The notes: generated from the sequence alone by a model not told the origin. 64,000 nucleotides of DNA from Streptomyces zhihengii (GCF_016919245.1 NZ_JAFEJA010000001.1:2390001-2454000), one strand, 5' to 3'. Shown: positions 38,508 through 48,584, numbered from the stretch's first letter. Translations and numbers: made by a program.

Positions 38508-39529
38508 CCGCATCCATCGAGAAGGACGCCCCCGTGACCGGCACCCCCTCCCTGCTCTCGGCCGCCGGACTGCAGGTCACCTTCCCCGGGCGCCGCGGCG
38601 CCCCGCCCGCCCGCGCGGTCGACGGCGTGGACCTGGACATCGGCGCCGGCGAGATCGTCGCCCTGGTGGGCGAGTCCGGCTGCGGCAAGACCACCCTGGC
38701 CCGCTCGCTGCTGGGCCTGGTGCCGCCCACCGACGGGCGGGTCTCCTTCGGCGGAGCGCCCCTGGACTACGGCAGCCGCGCCCTGAAGAAGTACCGCAAG
38801 CGCGTCCAGCTCGTGCTCCAGGACCCGAGCGGCTCCCTCAACCCCCGGCACACCGTCTACGACGCCGTCGCCGAGGGCCTGCGGATCCACGGGTACACGG
38901 GCGACGAGCGCGAGGCCGTGGCCGGGGCCCTCTCCCGGGCGGGCCTGCGCCCACCGGAGCGCTTCTTCCTGCGCTACCCGCACGAGCTCTCCGGCGGCCA
39001 GCGGCAGCGCGTCGTCATCGCCGGTGCCCTCGTGCTGGAGCCCGAACTGATCGTCGCGGACGAGCCGGTGGCCTCACTTGACGCCTCGGTGCGCGGCGAG
39101 ATCCTGGCGCTGCTGCTGCGCCTGCGCGACGAGCTGGGCCTGTCGGCGCTGGTGGTGACCCACGACCTGGGGCTGGCCTGGAACATCGCCGACCGGGTCG
39201 CGGTCATGTACCTCGGGCGGATCGTGGAGTCCGGTCCGGTGGAGGAGGTCCTCACCTCGCCCCGGCACCCCTACACGCAGGCGCTGCTCTCGGTGCTGCC
39301 GGAGTCCGGGAAGCCGCCGGTCGTCCTCACGGGCGAGCCGCCGGACCCGGCGCGCATCCCGGGGGGCTGCCGCTTCCACGCCCGCTGCCAGATCCTGGCC
39401 TCGGGCGAGGCCGCGCAGGCGGGCGTAGCGGACGCCTGCCGCACGAAGCCGCTCCCGGTCCTCCCCCACACCACCGCGGCCCAGGTGGCGTGCCACTGGT
39501 CCGGACGACAGAGCCCGTCCGGCGATTGA
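38504..39529 (+). CDS. Peptide ABC transporter ATP-binding protein, DppF type
   Basis: A 341-aa ATPase. Walker [11 protein letters not shown]-loop VLQDPSGSLNPRHTV, signature LSGGQRQRV and Walker B LIVADEPVASLD, plus the C-terminal Cys extension GGCRFHARCQI. It pairs with the preceding ATPase. Its last codons (PSGD-stop) lie within a dispersed chromosomal repeat (39511-39540), so its C-terminal end may have been changed by insertion of that repeat. Last gene of the operon. Confidence 0.95.
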   Translation: MTASIEKDAPVTGTPSLLSAAGLQVTFPGRRGAPPARAVDGVDLDIGAGEIVALVGESGCGKTTLARSLLGLVPPTDGRVSFGGAPLDYGSRALKKYRKRVQLVLQDPSGSLNPRHTVYDAVAEGLRIHGYTGDEREAVAGALSRAGLRPPERFFLRYPHELSGGQRQRVVIAGALVLEPELIVADEPVASLDASVRGEILALLLRLRDELGLSALVVTHDLGLAWNIADRVAVMYLGRIVESGPVEEVLTSPRHPYTQALLSVLPESGKPPVVLTGEPPDPARIPGGCRFHARCQILASGEAAQAGVADACRTKPLPVLPHTTAAQVACHWSGRQSPSGD

Positions 39530-39540
39530 GGACACCGCGC
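39511..39540 (+). repeat. Dispersed 30-bp repeat, copy 1
   Basis: Identical over 30 bp to 50268-50297. The core is CCCGTCCGGCGATTGAGGAC. It overlaps the dppF-type stop codon (TGA inside GATTGAGG). I recall this core as a common streptomycete intergenic repeat. Confidence 0.85.
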
Positions 39541-39552
39541 GGAGCGCGGTGC

Positions 39553-39577
39553 CGCCCCCACCGGGCCGGTGGGGGCG
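39553..39577. terminator. Terminator between converging ABC operon and ribF
   Basis: CGCCCCCACC at 39553-39562 pairs with GGTGGGGGCG at 39568-39577 (10 bp, 5-nt loop), in the 89-bp convergent gap. Confidence 0.75.
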
Positions 39578-39618
39578 CAGGACCCCGGCCCCCACCCGCG
39601 CCGCGCGCTCCCGCGCGG

Positions 39619-40560
39619 CTACTCGGAGGTCAGCTCCCGGCAGCGCTTCACGTCGTCGCCCATCGCCACCAGCAGCGCCTCGATGGAGTCGAACTTCTTC
39701 TGGCCCCGCACGTACGCCAGGAAGTCCACCGTCACATGGAGCCCGTACAGCTCCAGCCCCACGCGGTCGATCGCGTACGCCTCGACCGTGCGCTCGGTGC
39801 CGTCGAACTGCGGGTTGGTGCCGACCGAGATCGCCGCCGGCATCCGCTCGCCGTCGGCGGTCAGCCAGCCCGCGTACACCCCGTCCGCGGGGACGGCGGT
39901 GTGCGGCAGGGTCTCCACGTTGGCCGTGGGGAACCCGAGCTCGCGGCCGCGCTGCGCGCCGCGCACGACGACGCCCTCGACCCGGTGCGGCCGCCCGAGG
40001 ATCTCGGCGGCGCCCGTCACGTCGCCCTCGGCGACCAGACGGCGGGTGAGCGTCGAGGAGAACGGCTGCCCGCCGCCCGCCTCACCGCTCACGAAGAGGT
40101 CGATGACCTCGACCTCGTAGTCGTAGGTCGCGCCGAGCTCCCGCAGGAGGTCGACGTTGCCCGCGGCCCGGTGTCCGAAGCGGAAGTTGGGGCCCTCCAC
40201 GACCGCGCGAGCGTGGAGCTTGTCGACCAGCACCTTCACCACGAAGTCGGCGGGCGACAGCTTGGAGAACTCGAGGGTGAAGGGGAGGACGAGCACCGCG
40301 TCGACGCCCAACTCCTCCATGAGTTCGGCGCGCCGGTGGTGCGGGGCGAGCAGCGGCGGGTGGCTGCCGGGGCGGACGACCTCGCTGGGGTGGGGGTCGA
40401 AGGTGACGACGACCGCCGGCACACCCAGCTCGCGGGCCTTCTCCACGGCACGGCCGATGATGAGCTGGTGCCCGCGGTGCACCCCGTCGTAGGAACCGAT
40501 GGTGACGACGCTGCGCCCCCAGTCCTGGGGGATGTACTCCAAGCCACGCCAGCGCTGCAC
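39619..40560 (-). CDS. ribF: Bifunctional riboflavin kinase/FAD synthetase
   Basis: A 313-aa enzyme making FMN and then FAD. The N-terminal nucleotidyltransferase domain has the SVVTIGSYDGVHRGHQ start (GxxDGVHxGH) and GPNFRFGHRAAGN. The C-terminal flavokinase domain has RGRELGFPTANV (with the PTAN motif) and a final helix. The start is GTG 40560 (VQRWRGLEYIPQDWG), with GAGGAG close upstream. It lies downstream of truB but is separated from it by a terminator and a 339-bp gap, so it probably has its own promoter. Confidence 0.95.
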   Translation of the reverse strand: MQRWRGLEYIPQDWGRSVVTIGSYDGVHRGHQLIIGRAVEKARELGVPAVVVTFDPHPSEVVRPGSHPPLLAPHHRRAELMEELGVDAVLVLPFTLEFSKLSPADFVVKVLVDKLHARAVVEGPNFRFGHRAAGNVDLLRELGATYDYEVEVIDLFVSGEAGGGQPFSSTLTRRLVAEGDVTGAAEILGRPHRVEGVVVRGAQRGRELGFPTANVETLPHTAVPADGVYAGWLTADGERMPAAISVGTNPQFDGTERTVEAYAIDRVGLELYGLHVTVDFLAYVRGQKKFDSIEALLVAMGDDVKRCRELTSE

Positions 40561-40834
40561 TGTGACCGCTCCTCGCCCGAACCTGTGCCCGAATACCGAT
40601 ACCGACTGCGCAGGTCTAAGACTGCCATGCCCGCACCCCGCGGTCGGCATCGGCTCCTGATCCGCCCTGCCCGCGCCGTTCCCCCGCGCACCCCGCGCAC
40701 CGCCGTCCGCGGTCTCCCGGTGCCCCGACGCAAAGCGCCCCCCTTTCACGCCCACAGGTCCTCCGAGCGCCCGCACGATGAGGTGAATTCGGGCGGGCGG
40801 ATGGACAGACCTGCTGTGGGGGAAACCAGGGGGG
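40561..40834. other. Non-coding ribF upstream region
   Basis: 274 bp before ribF with no gene. On the minus strand, TTAGAC is followed 18 bp later by TATTCG (about 40595-40625), a weak promoter candidate. Nothing else stands out. Confidence 0.3.
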
Positions 40835-40869
40835 TCGTGGAACGGGCAGCACCGCTGCCCGTTCCACGA
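40835..40869 (-). terminator. truB terminator
   Basis: A perfect 15-bp stem (40835-40849 with 40855-40869) and a 5-nt loop, 31 nt after the truB stop. It closes the nusA-truB block. Confidence 0.85.
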
Positions 40870-40899
40870 GAGGCACACCGCGAGGGCGGCCCTCCGTCC

Positions 40900-41799
40900 T
40901 CAGACGAAGACCGCGAGGCTCTTCGCCTTGCCCTTCTGCTCCTCGACCAGCGCCAGGAAGCGCCCGTCGGGGCCGAAGACGGCGACCGGCGACCGCTCCT
41001 GCGGAGGCATCTCCAGCCGCACACCGTTGACCAGCAGCTTCGCCTGCCGGGCGTCCACGTCCCAGCGGGCGAAGGCGGCGGCCGCCGCGTCCGCGATCGG
41101 CATGACGGTCAGCTCCTCCTGGAGCCGGTCGAGCGTCCTGGCCGCGTCCAGCCCGTAGGGGCCGACCCGGGTGCGCCGCAGGGCCGTGAGATGGCCGCCG
41201 ACGCCGAGCCCGGCTCCGAGGTCACGGGCGAGCGCCCGGATGTAGGTGCCGGAGGAGCAGACGACGGAGACGACGAGGTCGACGACGGGGGTGCCGTCCT
41301 CGGCGGTGGCCTCCCGCACGTCGTACACACGGAACGAGGAGACGGTCACCGGCCGCGCCGGGATGTCGAACTCCTCGCCGCCGCGCACCCGCGCGTAGGA
41401 CCGCTTGCCGTCGATCTTGATGGCGCTGACCTTGGACGGCACCTGCATGATGTCGCCGGTGAGCAGGGCCACACCGGCGTCGATCCCCTCCCGGGTGACC
41501 GCGGAGGCGTCGGTGGAGGACGTGATCTCGCCCTCCGCGTCGTCCGTGACGGTGTTCTGCCCCAGGCGGATGGTGCCGAGGTACTCCTTCTCCGTCAGCG
41601 CGAGATGGCCGAGGAGCTTGGTGGCCTTCTCGACCCCGAGGACGAGCACCCCGGTGGCCATCGGGTCGAGGGTGCCCGCGTGGCCGACGCGGCGGGTGCG
41701 CGCGATGCCGCGCATCTTGGCCACGACGTCGTGCGAAGTGAAGCCCGACGGCTTGTCGACGATGACAAGGCCGTCGGGCGTGGGGATGCGCTCTGTCAT
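40900..41799 (-). CDS. truB: tRNA pseudouridine(55) synthase
   Basis: A 299-aa enzyme modifying U55 in the T-loop of tRNAs. The catalytic Asp is in HAGTLDPMATGVL (about D45). The conserved KPSGFTSHDVV motif and SGTYIRALARDLG are present, and a C-terminal PUA-like segment follows. The start ATG overlaps the rbfA stop by 4 nt, so translation is coupled. Confidence 0.97.
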   Translation of the reverse strand: MTERIPTPDGLVIVDKPSGFTSHDVVAKMRGIARTRRVGHAGTLDPMATGVLVLGVEKATKLLGHLALTEKEYLGTIRLGQNTVTDDAEGEITSSTDASAVTREGIDAGVALLTGDIMQVPSKVSAIKIDGKRSYARVRGGEEFDIPARPVTVSSFRVYDVREATAEDGTPVVDLVVSVVCSSGTYIRALARDLGAGLGVGGHLTALRRTRVGPYGLDAARTLDRLQEELTVMPIADAAAAAFARWDVDARQAKLLVNGVRLEMPPQERSPVAVFGPDGRFLALVEEQKGKAKSLAVFV

Positions 41800-42233
41800 T
41801 CCGAGGCTTCGTCCTCGGGCTTGCGGTACGGGTCGGCCTCGCCGGCGTACGCGGCGCCGGAGGACGCCTCGCGCACCTGGGCGTCCGACGCCCGCGCCTT
41901 GTCGAGGAGGTCCTCGATCGTCTTGGCGTTCTCCGGGAGCGCGTCCGGCACGAAGGTCAGGGTGGGCGTGAACTTGGTGCCCGCCGCCGCCCCGACCGCC
42001 GAACGCAGGATGCCCTTGGCGCTCTGGAGCCCGGCTGCCGCGCTGGCGCGGTCCTCGTCGTCGCCGTAGACCGTGTAGAAGACCGTGGCCTCCCGCAGGT
42101 CACCGGTGACACGCGTGTCCGTGATGGTCACGTGCGTGCCCAGACGTGGGTCCTTGATGCCGCGCTGGAGCTTCTCGGCGACCACCTCCCGGATGAGGTC
42201 CGCCAGCTTCTTCGCCCGCGCATTGTCGGCCAC
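41796..42233 (-). CDS. rbfA: Ribosome-binding factor A
   Basis: A 145-aa KH-fold factor that matures the 30S subunit and 16S rRNA 5' end. It has the conserved VADNARAKKLADLIREVVAEKL start, DPRLGTHVTITDTRVTGDLREATVFYTV, and a strongly acidic C-terminal tail. The start is GTG 42233, with AGGAGAAGGA as the ribosome site. It is immediately preceded by a CAG triplet-rich spacer. Confidence 0.96.
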   Translation of the reverse strand: MADNARAKKLADLIREVVAEKLQRGIKDPRLGTHVTITDTRVTGDLREATVFYTVYGDDEDRASAAAGLQSAKGILRSAVGAAAGTKFTPTLTFVPDALPENAKTIEDLLDKARASDAQVREASSGAAYAGEADPYRKPEDEASE

Positions 42234-42247
42234 TGGTCCTTCTCCTC

Positions 42248-42286
42248 TTGCTGCTGTTGCTGCTGCTGCCACTGGTACTGCTGCTC
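42248..42286 (-). repeat. CAG-type triplet repeat tract before rbfA
   Basis: Thirteen consecutive triplets. Eight are exactly CAG on the transcript strand, and most of the others are one-base variants. They lie between the DUF503 stop (42301) and the rbfA ribosome site. This is unusual low complexity for such a short spacer. Confidence 0.7.
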
Positions 42287-42300
42287 GTGGTGCCGCTCAT

Positions 42301-42594
42301 TCAGTCTTCGTCGCCGTGGAGTCTGCGTCGAACCGAGAGCAGTTCCACTTCCGGCCGGGCGGCGACGAGCCGCTCGCACCGGTCGAGCACCTCGCTGAGG
42401 TGCCCGGTGTCGCCCGAGACCACCGCGAGCCCGATACGGGCCCGCCGGTGGAGGTCCTGGTCCCCCGTCTCGGCCACGCTCACCGCGTATTTCCGCTGGA
42501 GTTCGGCGACGATCGGACGGACCACCGACCGCTTCTCCTTCAGCGACCGTACGTCGCCGAGAAGCAGGTCGAAGGAGAGTGTCCCCACATACAT
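42301..42594 (-). CDS. DUF503 (YlxP-like) protein
   Basis: A 97-aa protein, MYVGTLSFDLLLGDVRSLKEKRSVVRPIV..., a small alpha/beta family conserved next to infB and rbfA in Gram-positive bacteria. Reported links are to ribosome assembly and translation, but the exact activity is unclear. The start at ATG 42594 matches the family N-terminus; ATG 42627 (MNPHRRDIRAYM) is also open. It lies between infB and rbfA on the same strand. Confidence 0.9.
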   Translation of the reverse strand: MYVGTLSFDLLLGDVRSLKEKRSVVRPIVAELQRKYAVSVAETGDQDLHRRARIGLAVVSGDTGHLSEVLDRCERLVAARPEVELLSVRRRLHGDED

Positions 42595-42675
42595 GTATGC
42601 CCGGATGTCCCGCCGGTGCGGGTTCATGACGCCTGCCAGCGCTTGGCAGGAGCATCAGAACGGTACACGCAACGG

Positions 42676-42717
42676 CCGGGGCCGATCGACGGAAATATCT
42701 CCGCCGACCGGCCCCGG
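42676..42717 (-). terminator. Hairpin between infB and the DUF503 gene
   Basis: 42676-42692 pairs with 42701-42717 with two mismatches (CCGGGGCCG with CGGCCCCGG, then TCG/CGA and CGG/CCG) and an AAATATCT loop. It starts 12 nt after the infB stop. A small CCTGCCA/TGGCAGG hairpin follows at about 42632-42650. Confidence 0.7.
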
Positions 42718-42728
42718 TGAGGTGTGCG

Positions 42729-45700
42729 TCAGCCGCGGGGCTTCTCGCGCATCTCGTACGTCGCGATGACGTCGTCGATCTTGATGTCGTTGAAGTTTCC
42801 GAGGTTGATACCGCCCTCGAAGCCTTCGCGGATCTCGGTGACGTCGTCCTTGAAGCGGCGCAGGCCCTCGATGTTGAGGTTCTCCGCCACGACCTTGCCG
42901 TCGCGGATGAGGCGGGCCTTGGTGTTGCGCTTGACCTCGCCGGACCGGATGAGAACACCCGCGATGTTGCCCAGCTTGGACGAGCGGAAGACCTCGCGGA
43001 TCTCCGCCGTGCCGAGCTCGACCTCTTCGTACTCCGGCTTGAGCATGCCCTTGAGGGCCGCCTCGATCTCCTCGATGGCCTGGTAGATCACCGAGTAGTA
43101 GCGGACGTCGACGCCCTCGCGCTCCGCCATCTGCGCGGCACGGCCGGCCGCACGGACGTTGTAGCCGATGACGATGGCGTCGGAGCCCATCGCCAGGTCG
43201 ATGTCGGACTCGGTGACCGCACCCACACCGCGGTGCAGGACCCGGATGTCGACCTCTTCACCGACGTCGAGCTGGAGCAGCGAGGCTTCGAGGGCCTCGA
43301 CCGCACCGGACGCGTCGCCCTTGATGATGAGGTTGAGTTCCTGGACCAGACCGGCCTTGAGCACCTTGTCGAGGTCCTCGAGGGACACCCGGCGGACGCG
43401 CTTGGCGAAGGCGGCGTTGCGCTCACGCGCGGCGCGCTTCTCGGCGATCTGGCGGGCCGTACGGTCCTCGTCGACCACCAGGAGGTTGTCGCCGGCACCC
43501 GGCACGTTGGTCAGACCGAGCACCAGGACGGGAGTCGACGGGGTCGCCGCCTCCACGTTGTTGCCCTTGTCGTCGAGCATCGCCCGGACACGGCCGTACG
43601 CGTCGCCGACCACCACGGTGTCGCCGATGCGCAGCGTTCCGCGCTGGACCAGGACGGTCGAGACGGCACCGCGGCCGCGGTCGAGGTGGGACTCGATCGC
43701 GATGCCCTGCGCGTCCTGGTCCGGGTTGGCACGCAGGTCGAGCGAGGCGTCCGCGGTGAGGACCACGGCCTCCAGCAGGGAGTCGATGTGCAGACCCTGC
43801 TTGGCGGAGATGTCGACGAACATGGTGTCGCCGCCGTACTCCTCGGCCACCAGACCGAACTCGGTGAGCTGGCCGCGCACCTTGGTCGGGTCCGCGCCCT
43901 CGACGTCGATCTTGTTGACCGCGACCACGATCGGCACGTCGGCCGCCTTGGCGTGGTTCAGCGCCTCGATCGTCTGGGGCATCACACCGTCGTTGGCCGC
44001 CACCACGAGGATCGCGATGTCGGTCGACTTCGCACCACGGGCACGCATGGCGGTGAACGCCTCGTGACCCGGGGTGTCGATGAAGGTGATCGCGCGGTCC
44101 TCGCCGTTGACCTCGGTCGAGACCTGGTAGGCACCGATGTGCTGGGTGATGCCACCGGCCTCGCCCGCGACGACGTTCGTCTTGCGGATCGCGTCGAGCA
44201 GGCGGGTCTTTCCGTGGTCGACGTGACCCATGACGGTCACGACCGGCGGACGGGAGACCAGGGCCTCTTCGCCGCCCTCGTCCTCGCCGAACTCGATGTC
44301 GAAGGACTCGAGAAGCTCGCGGTCCTCCTCCTCCGGGCTGACGATCTGGACGGTGTAGTTCATCTCGTCGCCGAGAAGCTGCAGCGTCTCGTCGGAGACG
44401 GACTGCGTCGCGGTGACCATCTCGCCGAGGTTCATCATGACCGCGACGAGCGACGCCGGGTTGGCGTTGATCTTCTCCGCGAAGTCGGTGAGCGACGCAC
44501 CGCGCGACAGGCGAATGGCTTCGCCGTTGCCGCGAGGCAGCATCACGCCGCCGACCGACGGGGCCTGCATGGCCTCGTACTCCTGGCGCCTCTGCCGCTT
44601 CGACTTGCGGCCACGACGGGCCGGACCGCCGGGACGGCCGAACGCGCCCTGCGTGCCACCACGGCCGCCGGGACCACCCGGACGTCCGCCGAAGCCGGGA
44701 CGACCGCCGCCGAAGCCGCCGCCGCCACCGGGGCCACCGCCGCCGGGACGACCGGCGAAGCCGCCGCCGCCACCGGGACGACCGCCGCCGCCGCCACCGG
44801 GACGGCCGGCGAAGCCGCCGCCGCCACCGGGACGACCGGCACCGCCGGGACGACCGGCACCGCCGGGACCGCGACCGCCGCCGCCGGGACCGCCGCCGGG
44901 GCGGGGACCGGCCGCGGGACGCTGCGGCATCATGCCCGGGTTCGGGCGGTTGCCGCCGGGCGCGCCGCCCGGACGCGGGGCCTGCGGACGAGGCATGCCA
45001 CCGGGGGTCGGACGGGCACCGCCCTGGCCCTGCGGACGCGGAGCGCCGCCGGGACCGCCCTGGGGACGCGGGGCGCCGGGGGCGCCGCCGGGACCACCGG
45101 GGCCGGGACGGCCGCCGCCGGGACGGGGCGCCTGCGGGCGCGCCATGCCGGTCGAGCCACCGGAGGTGAAGGGGTTGTTGCCCGGACGGGGACCCGCGGG
45201 ACGGGCACCCGGACGCGGGGCGCCGGAGGCGCCGCCGGGACGGGCGGGACGCTCGCCGCCACGGCCACCGTCACGACCGCCGTCGCGCTGACCGCCGGCC
45301 GGGGCCGGACGGGCGGGACGGGGACCGGGAGTGGCGCCCGCGGGACGCGGGGCCTGCGGTGCGGCGGGCTGGGCCGGGGCCGGCGCCGAGAACTCGGCGG
45401 CGGGCACCGGAGCCGCCGGGGCGGGCTTGGCCGGTGCGGGCTTCGGGCCCGGAGTGGGACGCGGACCCGGGGAGGGGGCCGCGGCGGGGCTGCTCGCCTG
45501 GGCCGGCTTGGGAGCCGGGGCGCCGGGCTTGGGGGCAGCCGGACGGGACGCCTGCGCCGGAGACGGCGCGGACGGCTTGGAGGGCGTCGCCTTGCGGGGC
45601 GCGCCCGGCTTTGCTGCGGTCTTGCCGGCGTTGCCGCCGGGACCCTGCAGCGCGTCAGTCAACTTGCGTACAACCGGCGCCTCGATCGTCGAGGACGCCG

Positions 45701-45797
45701 AACGGACGAATTCACCGAGTTCCTGGAGCTTGGCCATGACGACCTTGCTCTCCACACCGAACTCCTTGGCGAGTTCGTATACCCGGACCTTAGCCAC
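42729..45797 (-). CDS. infB: Translation initiation factor IF-2
   Basis: A 1022-aa GTPase that places fMet-tRNA on the 30S subunit. The N-terminal domain ([14 protein letters not shown]...) is followed by about 370 residues of Pro/Ala then Gly-rich repeats (for example [11 protein letters not shown]), as in other streptomycete IF-2. The G domain starts near residue 520 with [13 protein letters not shown], then DTPGHEAF and NKIDVEGA. Domains II-IV complete the C-terminus. The start is GTG 45797 with AAAAGGAG upstream. This region lies in the loop of a perfect 10-bp stem (separate entry). Confidence 0.98.
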   Translation of the reverse strand: MAKVRVYELAKEFGVESKVVMAKLQELGEFVRSASSTIEAPVVRKLTDALQGPGGNAGKTAAKPGAPRKATPSKPSAPSPAQASRPAAPKPGAPAPKPAQASSPAAAPSPGPRPTPGPKPAPAKPAPAAPVPAAEFSAPAPAQPAAPQAPRPAGATPGPRPARPAPAGGQRDGGRDGGRGGERPARPGGASGAPRPGARPAGPRPGNNPFTSGGSTGMARPQAPRPGGGRPGPGGPGGAPGAPRPQGGPGGAPRPQGQGGARPTPGGMPRPQAPRPGGAPGGNRPNPGMMPQRPAAGPRPGGGPGGGGRGPGGAGRPGGAGRPGGGGGFAGRPGGGGGGRPGGGGGFAGRPGGGGPGGGGGFGGGRPGFGGRPGGPGGRGGTQGAFGRPGGPARRGRKSKRQRRQEYEAMQAPSVGGVMLPRGNGEAIRLSRGASLTDFAEKINANPASLVAVMMNLGEMVTATQSVSDETLQLLGDEMNYTVQIVSPEEEDRELLESFDIEFGEDEGGEEALVSRPPVVTVMGHVDHGKTRLLDAIRKTNVVAGEAGGITQHIGAYQVSTEVNGEDRAITFIDTPGHEAFTAMRARGAKSTDIAILVVAANDGVMPQTIEALNHAKAADVPIVVAVNKIDVEGADPTKVRGQLTEFGLVAEEYGGDTMFVDISAKQGLHIDSLLEAVVLTADASLDLRANPDQDAQGIAIESHLDRGRGAVSTVLVQRGTLRIGDTVVVGDAYGRVRAMLDDKGNNVEAATPSTPVLVLGLTNVPGAGDNLLVVDEDRTARQIAEKRAARERNAAFAKRVRRVSLEDLDKVLKAGLVQELNLIIKGDASGAVEALEASLLQLDVGEEVDIRVLHRGVGAVTESDIDLAMGSDAIVIGYNVRAAGRAAQMAEREGVDVRYYSVIYQAIEEIEAALKGMLKPEYEEVELGTAEIREVFRSSKLGNIAGVLIRSGEVKRNTKARLIRDGKVVAENLNIEGLRRFKDDVTEIREGFEGGINLGNFNDIKIDDVIATYEMREKPRG

Positions 45798-45819
45798 TTC
45801 GCTCCTTTTAGGTCCGGGT
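45781..45819 (-). promoter_or_regulatory. Hairpin enclosing the infB ribosome site and start codon
   Basis: ACCCGGACCT at 45810-45819 (read on the minus strand) is complementary over 10 bp to AGGTCCGGGT at 45781-45790, inside codons 3-6 of infB. The 19-nt loop holds AAAAGGAG, the GTG start and codon 2. This could control translation initiation; that role is inference. Confidence 0.6.
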
Positions 45820-45951
45820 TACCGCCGGACCGTCGCTACTTCATGGGCGTACTCATCGCGTACTCATCGAGTGCTCATCGCAATCTCGACCTACTTCCGA
45901 CTCGCGAGGTACCTGACCGCACGGGGTTCCGTGCCGTACTTCTCTTTCGTT

Positions 45952-46230
45952 TCACTGTGCCGTCTGCTCGACGTGCCGCCGGAGACCGGCGGTGTCGAGC
46001 GGTCCCTGGACCCTGAGGGCCCGTGGGAACGCCCTGCGGCGAACCGCCTGATCGAGACAGATCACGGCGGGATGCACATAAGCACCCCGGCCGGGCAGCG
46101 TACCGCGATCATCGGGGACGCATTCACTCCCGATCACCACGATGCGCAGCAGATCGTCCTTGGCCGCTCGCTCCCGGCATCCCACACAGGTTCGCTCAGG
46201 GCACACGCGGGCATGCGTCCGGCCAGACAC
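45952..46230 (-). CDS. ylxR: YlxR family RNA-binding protein
   Basis: A 92-aa protein (DUF448) with the signature ERTCVGCRERAAKDDLLRIV and GRGAYVHP. It is conserved between nusA and infB in many bacteria. Family members bind RNA or nucleoid and affect expression of many genes in Bacillus; the role here is unproven. GTG start at 46230. It follows nusA after 137 nt. Confidence 0.93.
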   Translation of the reverse strand: MSGRTHARVCPERTCVGCRERAAKDDLLRIVVIGSECVPDDRGTLPGRGAYVHPAVICLDQAVRRRAFPRALRVQGPLDTAGLRRHVEQTAQ

Positions 46231-46367
46231 GCTTAAGTCTACCTCCCCGCACCGACCTCACCCCTTCGGGGCAAGAATCGAACGGTTGTTGTCCTGATCC
46301 ACACGGCCCCTGCCCTGCGGCAACGGGGTCCCGCGCGGATTCATTCCACAGTCCCGGTCGGTCCTGG

Positions 46368-47369
46368 TCAGTCCCGGTCGGCGCCCTGCTCCTGCTCCGT
46401 GTCCGGGCGGATGTCGATGCGCCAGCCGGTGAGGCGGGCGGCCAGGCGGGCGTTCTGCCCCTCCTTGCCGATCGCCAGCGAGAGCTGGTAGTCCGGCACC
46501 GTCACCCGCGCGGAACGGGCGCCGAGGTCGACGATCTCGACCTTGCTCACCCGGGCCGGGGACAGCGCGTTGGCGACCATCTCGGCCGGGTCGTCCGACC
46601 AGTCCACGATGTCGATCTTCTCGCCGAGCAGCTCGGCCATGACGTTGCGGACCCGGCCGCCCATCGGGCCGATGCAGGCGCCCTTGGCGTTCAGACCCGA
46701 GCGGGTCGAGCGCACGGCGATCTTGGTGCGGTGACCGGCCTCGCGGGCGATCGCGGCGATCTCGACGCTGCCGTCGGCGATCTCCGGGACCTCCAGCGCG
46801 AACAGCTTCTTGACCAGGTTGGGGTGGGTGCGCGAGAGCGTCACGGACGGACCGCGCACACCCTTGGCCACCCGCACGACATAGGTGCGCAGCCGCAGCC
46901 CGTGGGTGTACTCCTCGCCGGGGACCTGCTCCTGCACCGGCAGGATGGCCTCCAGCTTGTCGTCCAGCTTCACCAGGACGTTCTTCGGGTCCTTGCCCTG
47001 CTGGACCTGACCGGCCACGACATCGCCCTCGCGGCGGGCGTACTCGCCGAAGGTCACGTCGTTCTCCGCGTCCCGCAGCCGCTGCTGGATGACCTGGCGG
47101 GCGGTGGTGGCGGCGATCCGGCCGAAGTCGGACGGGGTGTCGTCGAACTCCTTCGGCTCCTGCCCCTCCTCCAGGTCGGACGGGTCCTCCTTGGCCCACA
47201 CCGTGACGTGGCCGGTCTGCCGGTCGAGCACGACACGGGCGTGACGACGGCTGCCGTCGGTGCGGTGGTACGCGATGAGGAGGGCCGACTCGATGGCCTC
47301 GACCAGGAGGTCGAAGGCGATCTCCTTCTCCTGTGCCAAGCCCTTCAGGAGCTTCACATCGATGTCCAC
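46368..47369 (-). CDS. nusA: Transcription termination/antitermination factor NusA
   Basis: A 333-aa protein, a short actinobacterial type without the E. coli C-terminal acidic repeats. The N-terminal RNA polymerase-binding domain ([19 protein letters not shown]) is followed by S1 ([18 protein letters not shown]...) and two KH domains ([28 protein letters not shown] and [19 protein letters not shown]). GTG 47369 follows the rimP stop by 2 nt, with GAGGAGG 8 nt upstream. A longer in-frame reading upstream covers rimP in another frame and is not coding. Confidence 0.96.
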   Translation of the reverse strand: MDIDVKLLKGLAQEKEIAFDLLVEAIESALLIAYHRTDGSRRHARVVLDRQTGHVTVWAKEDPSDLEEGQEPKEFDDTPSDFGRIAATTARQVIQQRLRDAENDVTFGEYARREGDVVAGQVQQGKDPKNVLVKLDDKLEAILPVQEQVPGEEYTHGLRLRTYVVRVAKGVRGPSVTLSRTHPNLVKKLFALEVPEIADGSVEIAAIAREAGHRTKIAVRSTRSGLNAKGACIGPMGGRVRNVMAELLGEKIDIVDWSDDPAEMVANALSPARVSKVEIVDLGARSARVTVPDYQLSLAIGKEGQNARLAARLTGWRIDIRPDTEQEQGADRD

Positions 47370-47371
47370 GG

Positions 47372-47869
47372 CTACGCCTCCTCTTCCTTCTTGTCCTTGC
47401 GGTTGAACTCGATCTCGACGCGCGCCTTGCCGATCTCGCCGAAGGCGACCCGGCGGGCGGTGGGCTTGCGCCCCTTCACGCCCGGGACCTCGAGGTCGAG
47501 CCCCTCGTCGTCGACGGTGAGGATGCGGGCGACCAGCTCGCCGCCCTCGGTGAGCTGGAGCTTCACCAGGCGGCCGACGGCGCGCACGTAGTGGCGGTGC
47601 TGGGTGAGCGGACGGTCCGCGCCCGGGGAGGTGACCTCCAGGACGTACTCGTCCTCGCCCATGGCGTCGGTCTCGTCCAGCTTCTGGGAGATCGCGCGGC
47701 TCAGTTCCGCGCACGCGTCCAGTTCCACGCCGTCGTCGGAGTCGACCACGATCCTCAGCGTGCGGCGCCTGCCCGCCCGGGAGACCTCGATCTCCTCCAG
47801 ATCCAGGTCGGCGGCGCTGACGAGCGGTTCCAGCAGCCCGCGCAGCCTCTCGCTCTGGGTGGTGCTCAT
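47372..47869 (-). CDS. rimP: Ribosome maturation factor RimP
   Basis: A 165-aa protein needed for 30S maturation. It shows [38 protein letters not shown] and [25 protein letters not shown], the RimP N- and C-domain signatures. A Lys/Glu-rich tail ends the chain. It is the first gene of the rimP-nusA-ylxR-infB block. The 154-bp gap to the divergent lipoprotein contains TTGACT (minus strand, about 47930) but no good -10. Confidence 0.95.
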   Translation of the reverse strand: MSTTQSERLRGLLEPLVSAADLDLEEIEVSRAGRRRTLRIVVDSDDGVELDACAELSRAISQKLDETDAMGEDEYVLEVTSPGADRPLTQHRHYVRAVGRLVKLQLTEGGELVARILTVDDEGLDLEVPGVKGRKPTARRVAFGEIGKARVEIEFNRKDKKEEEA

Positions 47870-48023
47870 CCGGGTGACTCCTCGGCCGCGTGTGCTGTTG
47901 TGGGATCGTCGCGTGTCGAGTCAAAGGGTATCCGGTCGCGGGGGGTGTTGCCGTCCACCGGCGCCGTGCCCACGGGTACGCTCGCCTGCGGCGATGATCA
48001 CCATTCGGGCCGAGGAGACAGGT

Positions 48024-48584
48024 GTGGGGCGCACGGGGACGACACGGCGACGTGCCCTGCTGGCGACGGGCGCGGCCGCCGCGGCCGCGTTGACGGGCTG
48101 TTCGAGCGGCACACCCGCGGGCCCGCGGACCGCCGGCACGACGGCCGCTCCCGCCGAGGCCGCCCGCGCCCTGCGCCGGCGCCTCGCGGCACGCAGCACC
48201 GCGCTGCTCGGCGAGTACGACGCCGTCACCGCGCGCCATCCGGCGCTGACGGCACGGCTCGCACCGCTGCGGGCGGCGGTCGCGGAGCACGCGGCGGCCC
48301 TCTCGGGAACCCGCGCGACACCGCCGCCGGCCTCCGCTCCCGCCTCGCCCCGGCCCTCGGCCACGGGCGCCGCGCCCGCCACCGCCCCGGCCGTGGCGGG
48401 GGGATCCGTCCCCGACGACCCCGCGGCGGCGCTCCGGACACTGGCCGCGGCCGAACGCCGGGTGTCGGCGGAGCACACCGCCTCCCTGATGGACGCGGAG
48501 CCCGAACTGGCCCGGCTGCTCGCCTCCGTCGCGGCGGCCGGATCGGCGCACGCGTACTTGCTGACGAAGGGTGACGCGCGATGA
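48024..48584 (+). CDS. Lipoprotein with ferritin-like helix pattern
   Basis: A 186-aa protein starting GTG 48024, with AGGAGA at 48013. Signal [26 protein letters not shown] gives a twin-Arg-like N-terminus and a clear lipobox LTGC. The mature part is Ala/Arg-rich helix with AEHAA and AEHTA (Glu-x-His-like) repeats. This resembles the helices of the ferritin-like protein encoded next. The two overlap by 4 nt and are probably partners at the membrane. Its function is unknown to me. ATG 47994 is an alternative start. Confidence 0.83.
   Translation: MGRTGTTRRRALLATGAAAAAALTGCSSGTPAGPRTAGTTAAPAEAARALRRRLAARSTALLGEYDAVTARHPALTARLAPLRAAVAEHAAALSGTRATPPPASAPASPRPSATGAAPATAPAVAGGSVPDDPAAALRTLAAAERRVSAEHTASLMDAEPELARLLASVAAAGSAHAYLLTKGDAR

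Noticed and set aside
42234..42300. Gln-rich coding stretch between DUF503 and rbfA
   Set aside because: DUF503 ends at a proper stop at 42301 and rbfA has its own strong ribosome site and conserved N-terminus; the Gln frame has no start of its own.
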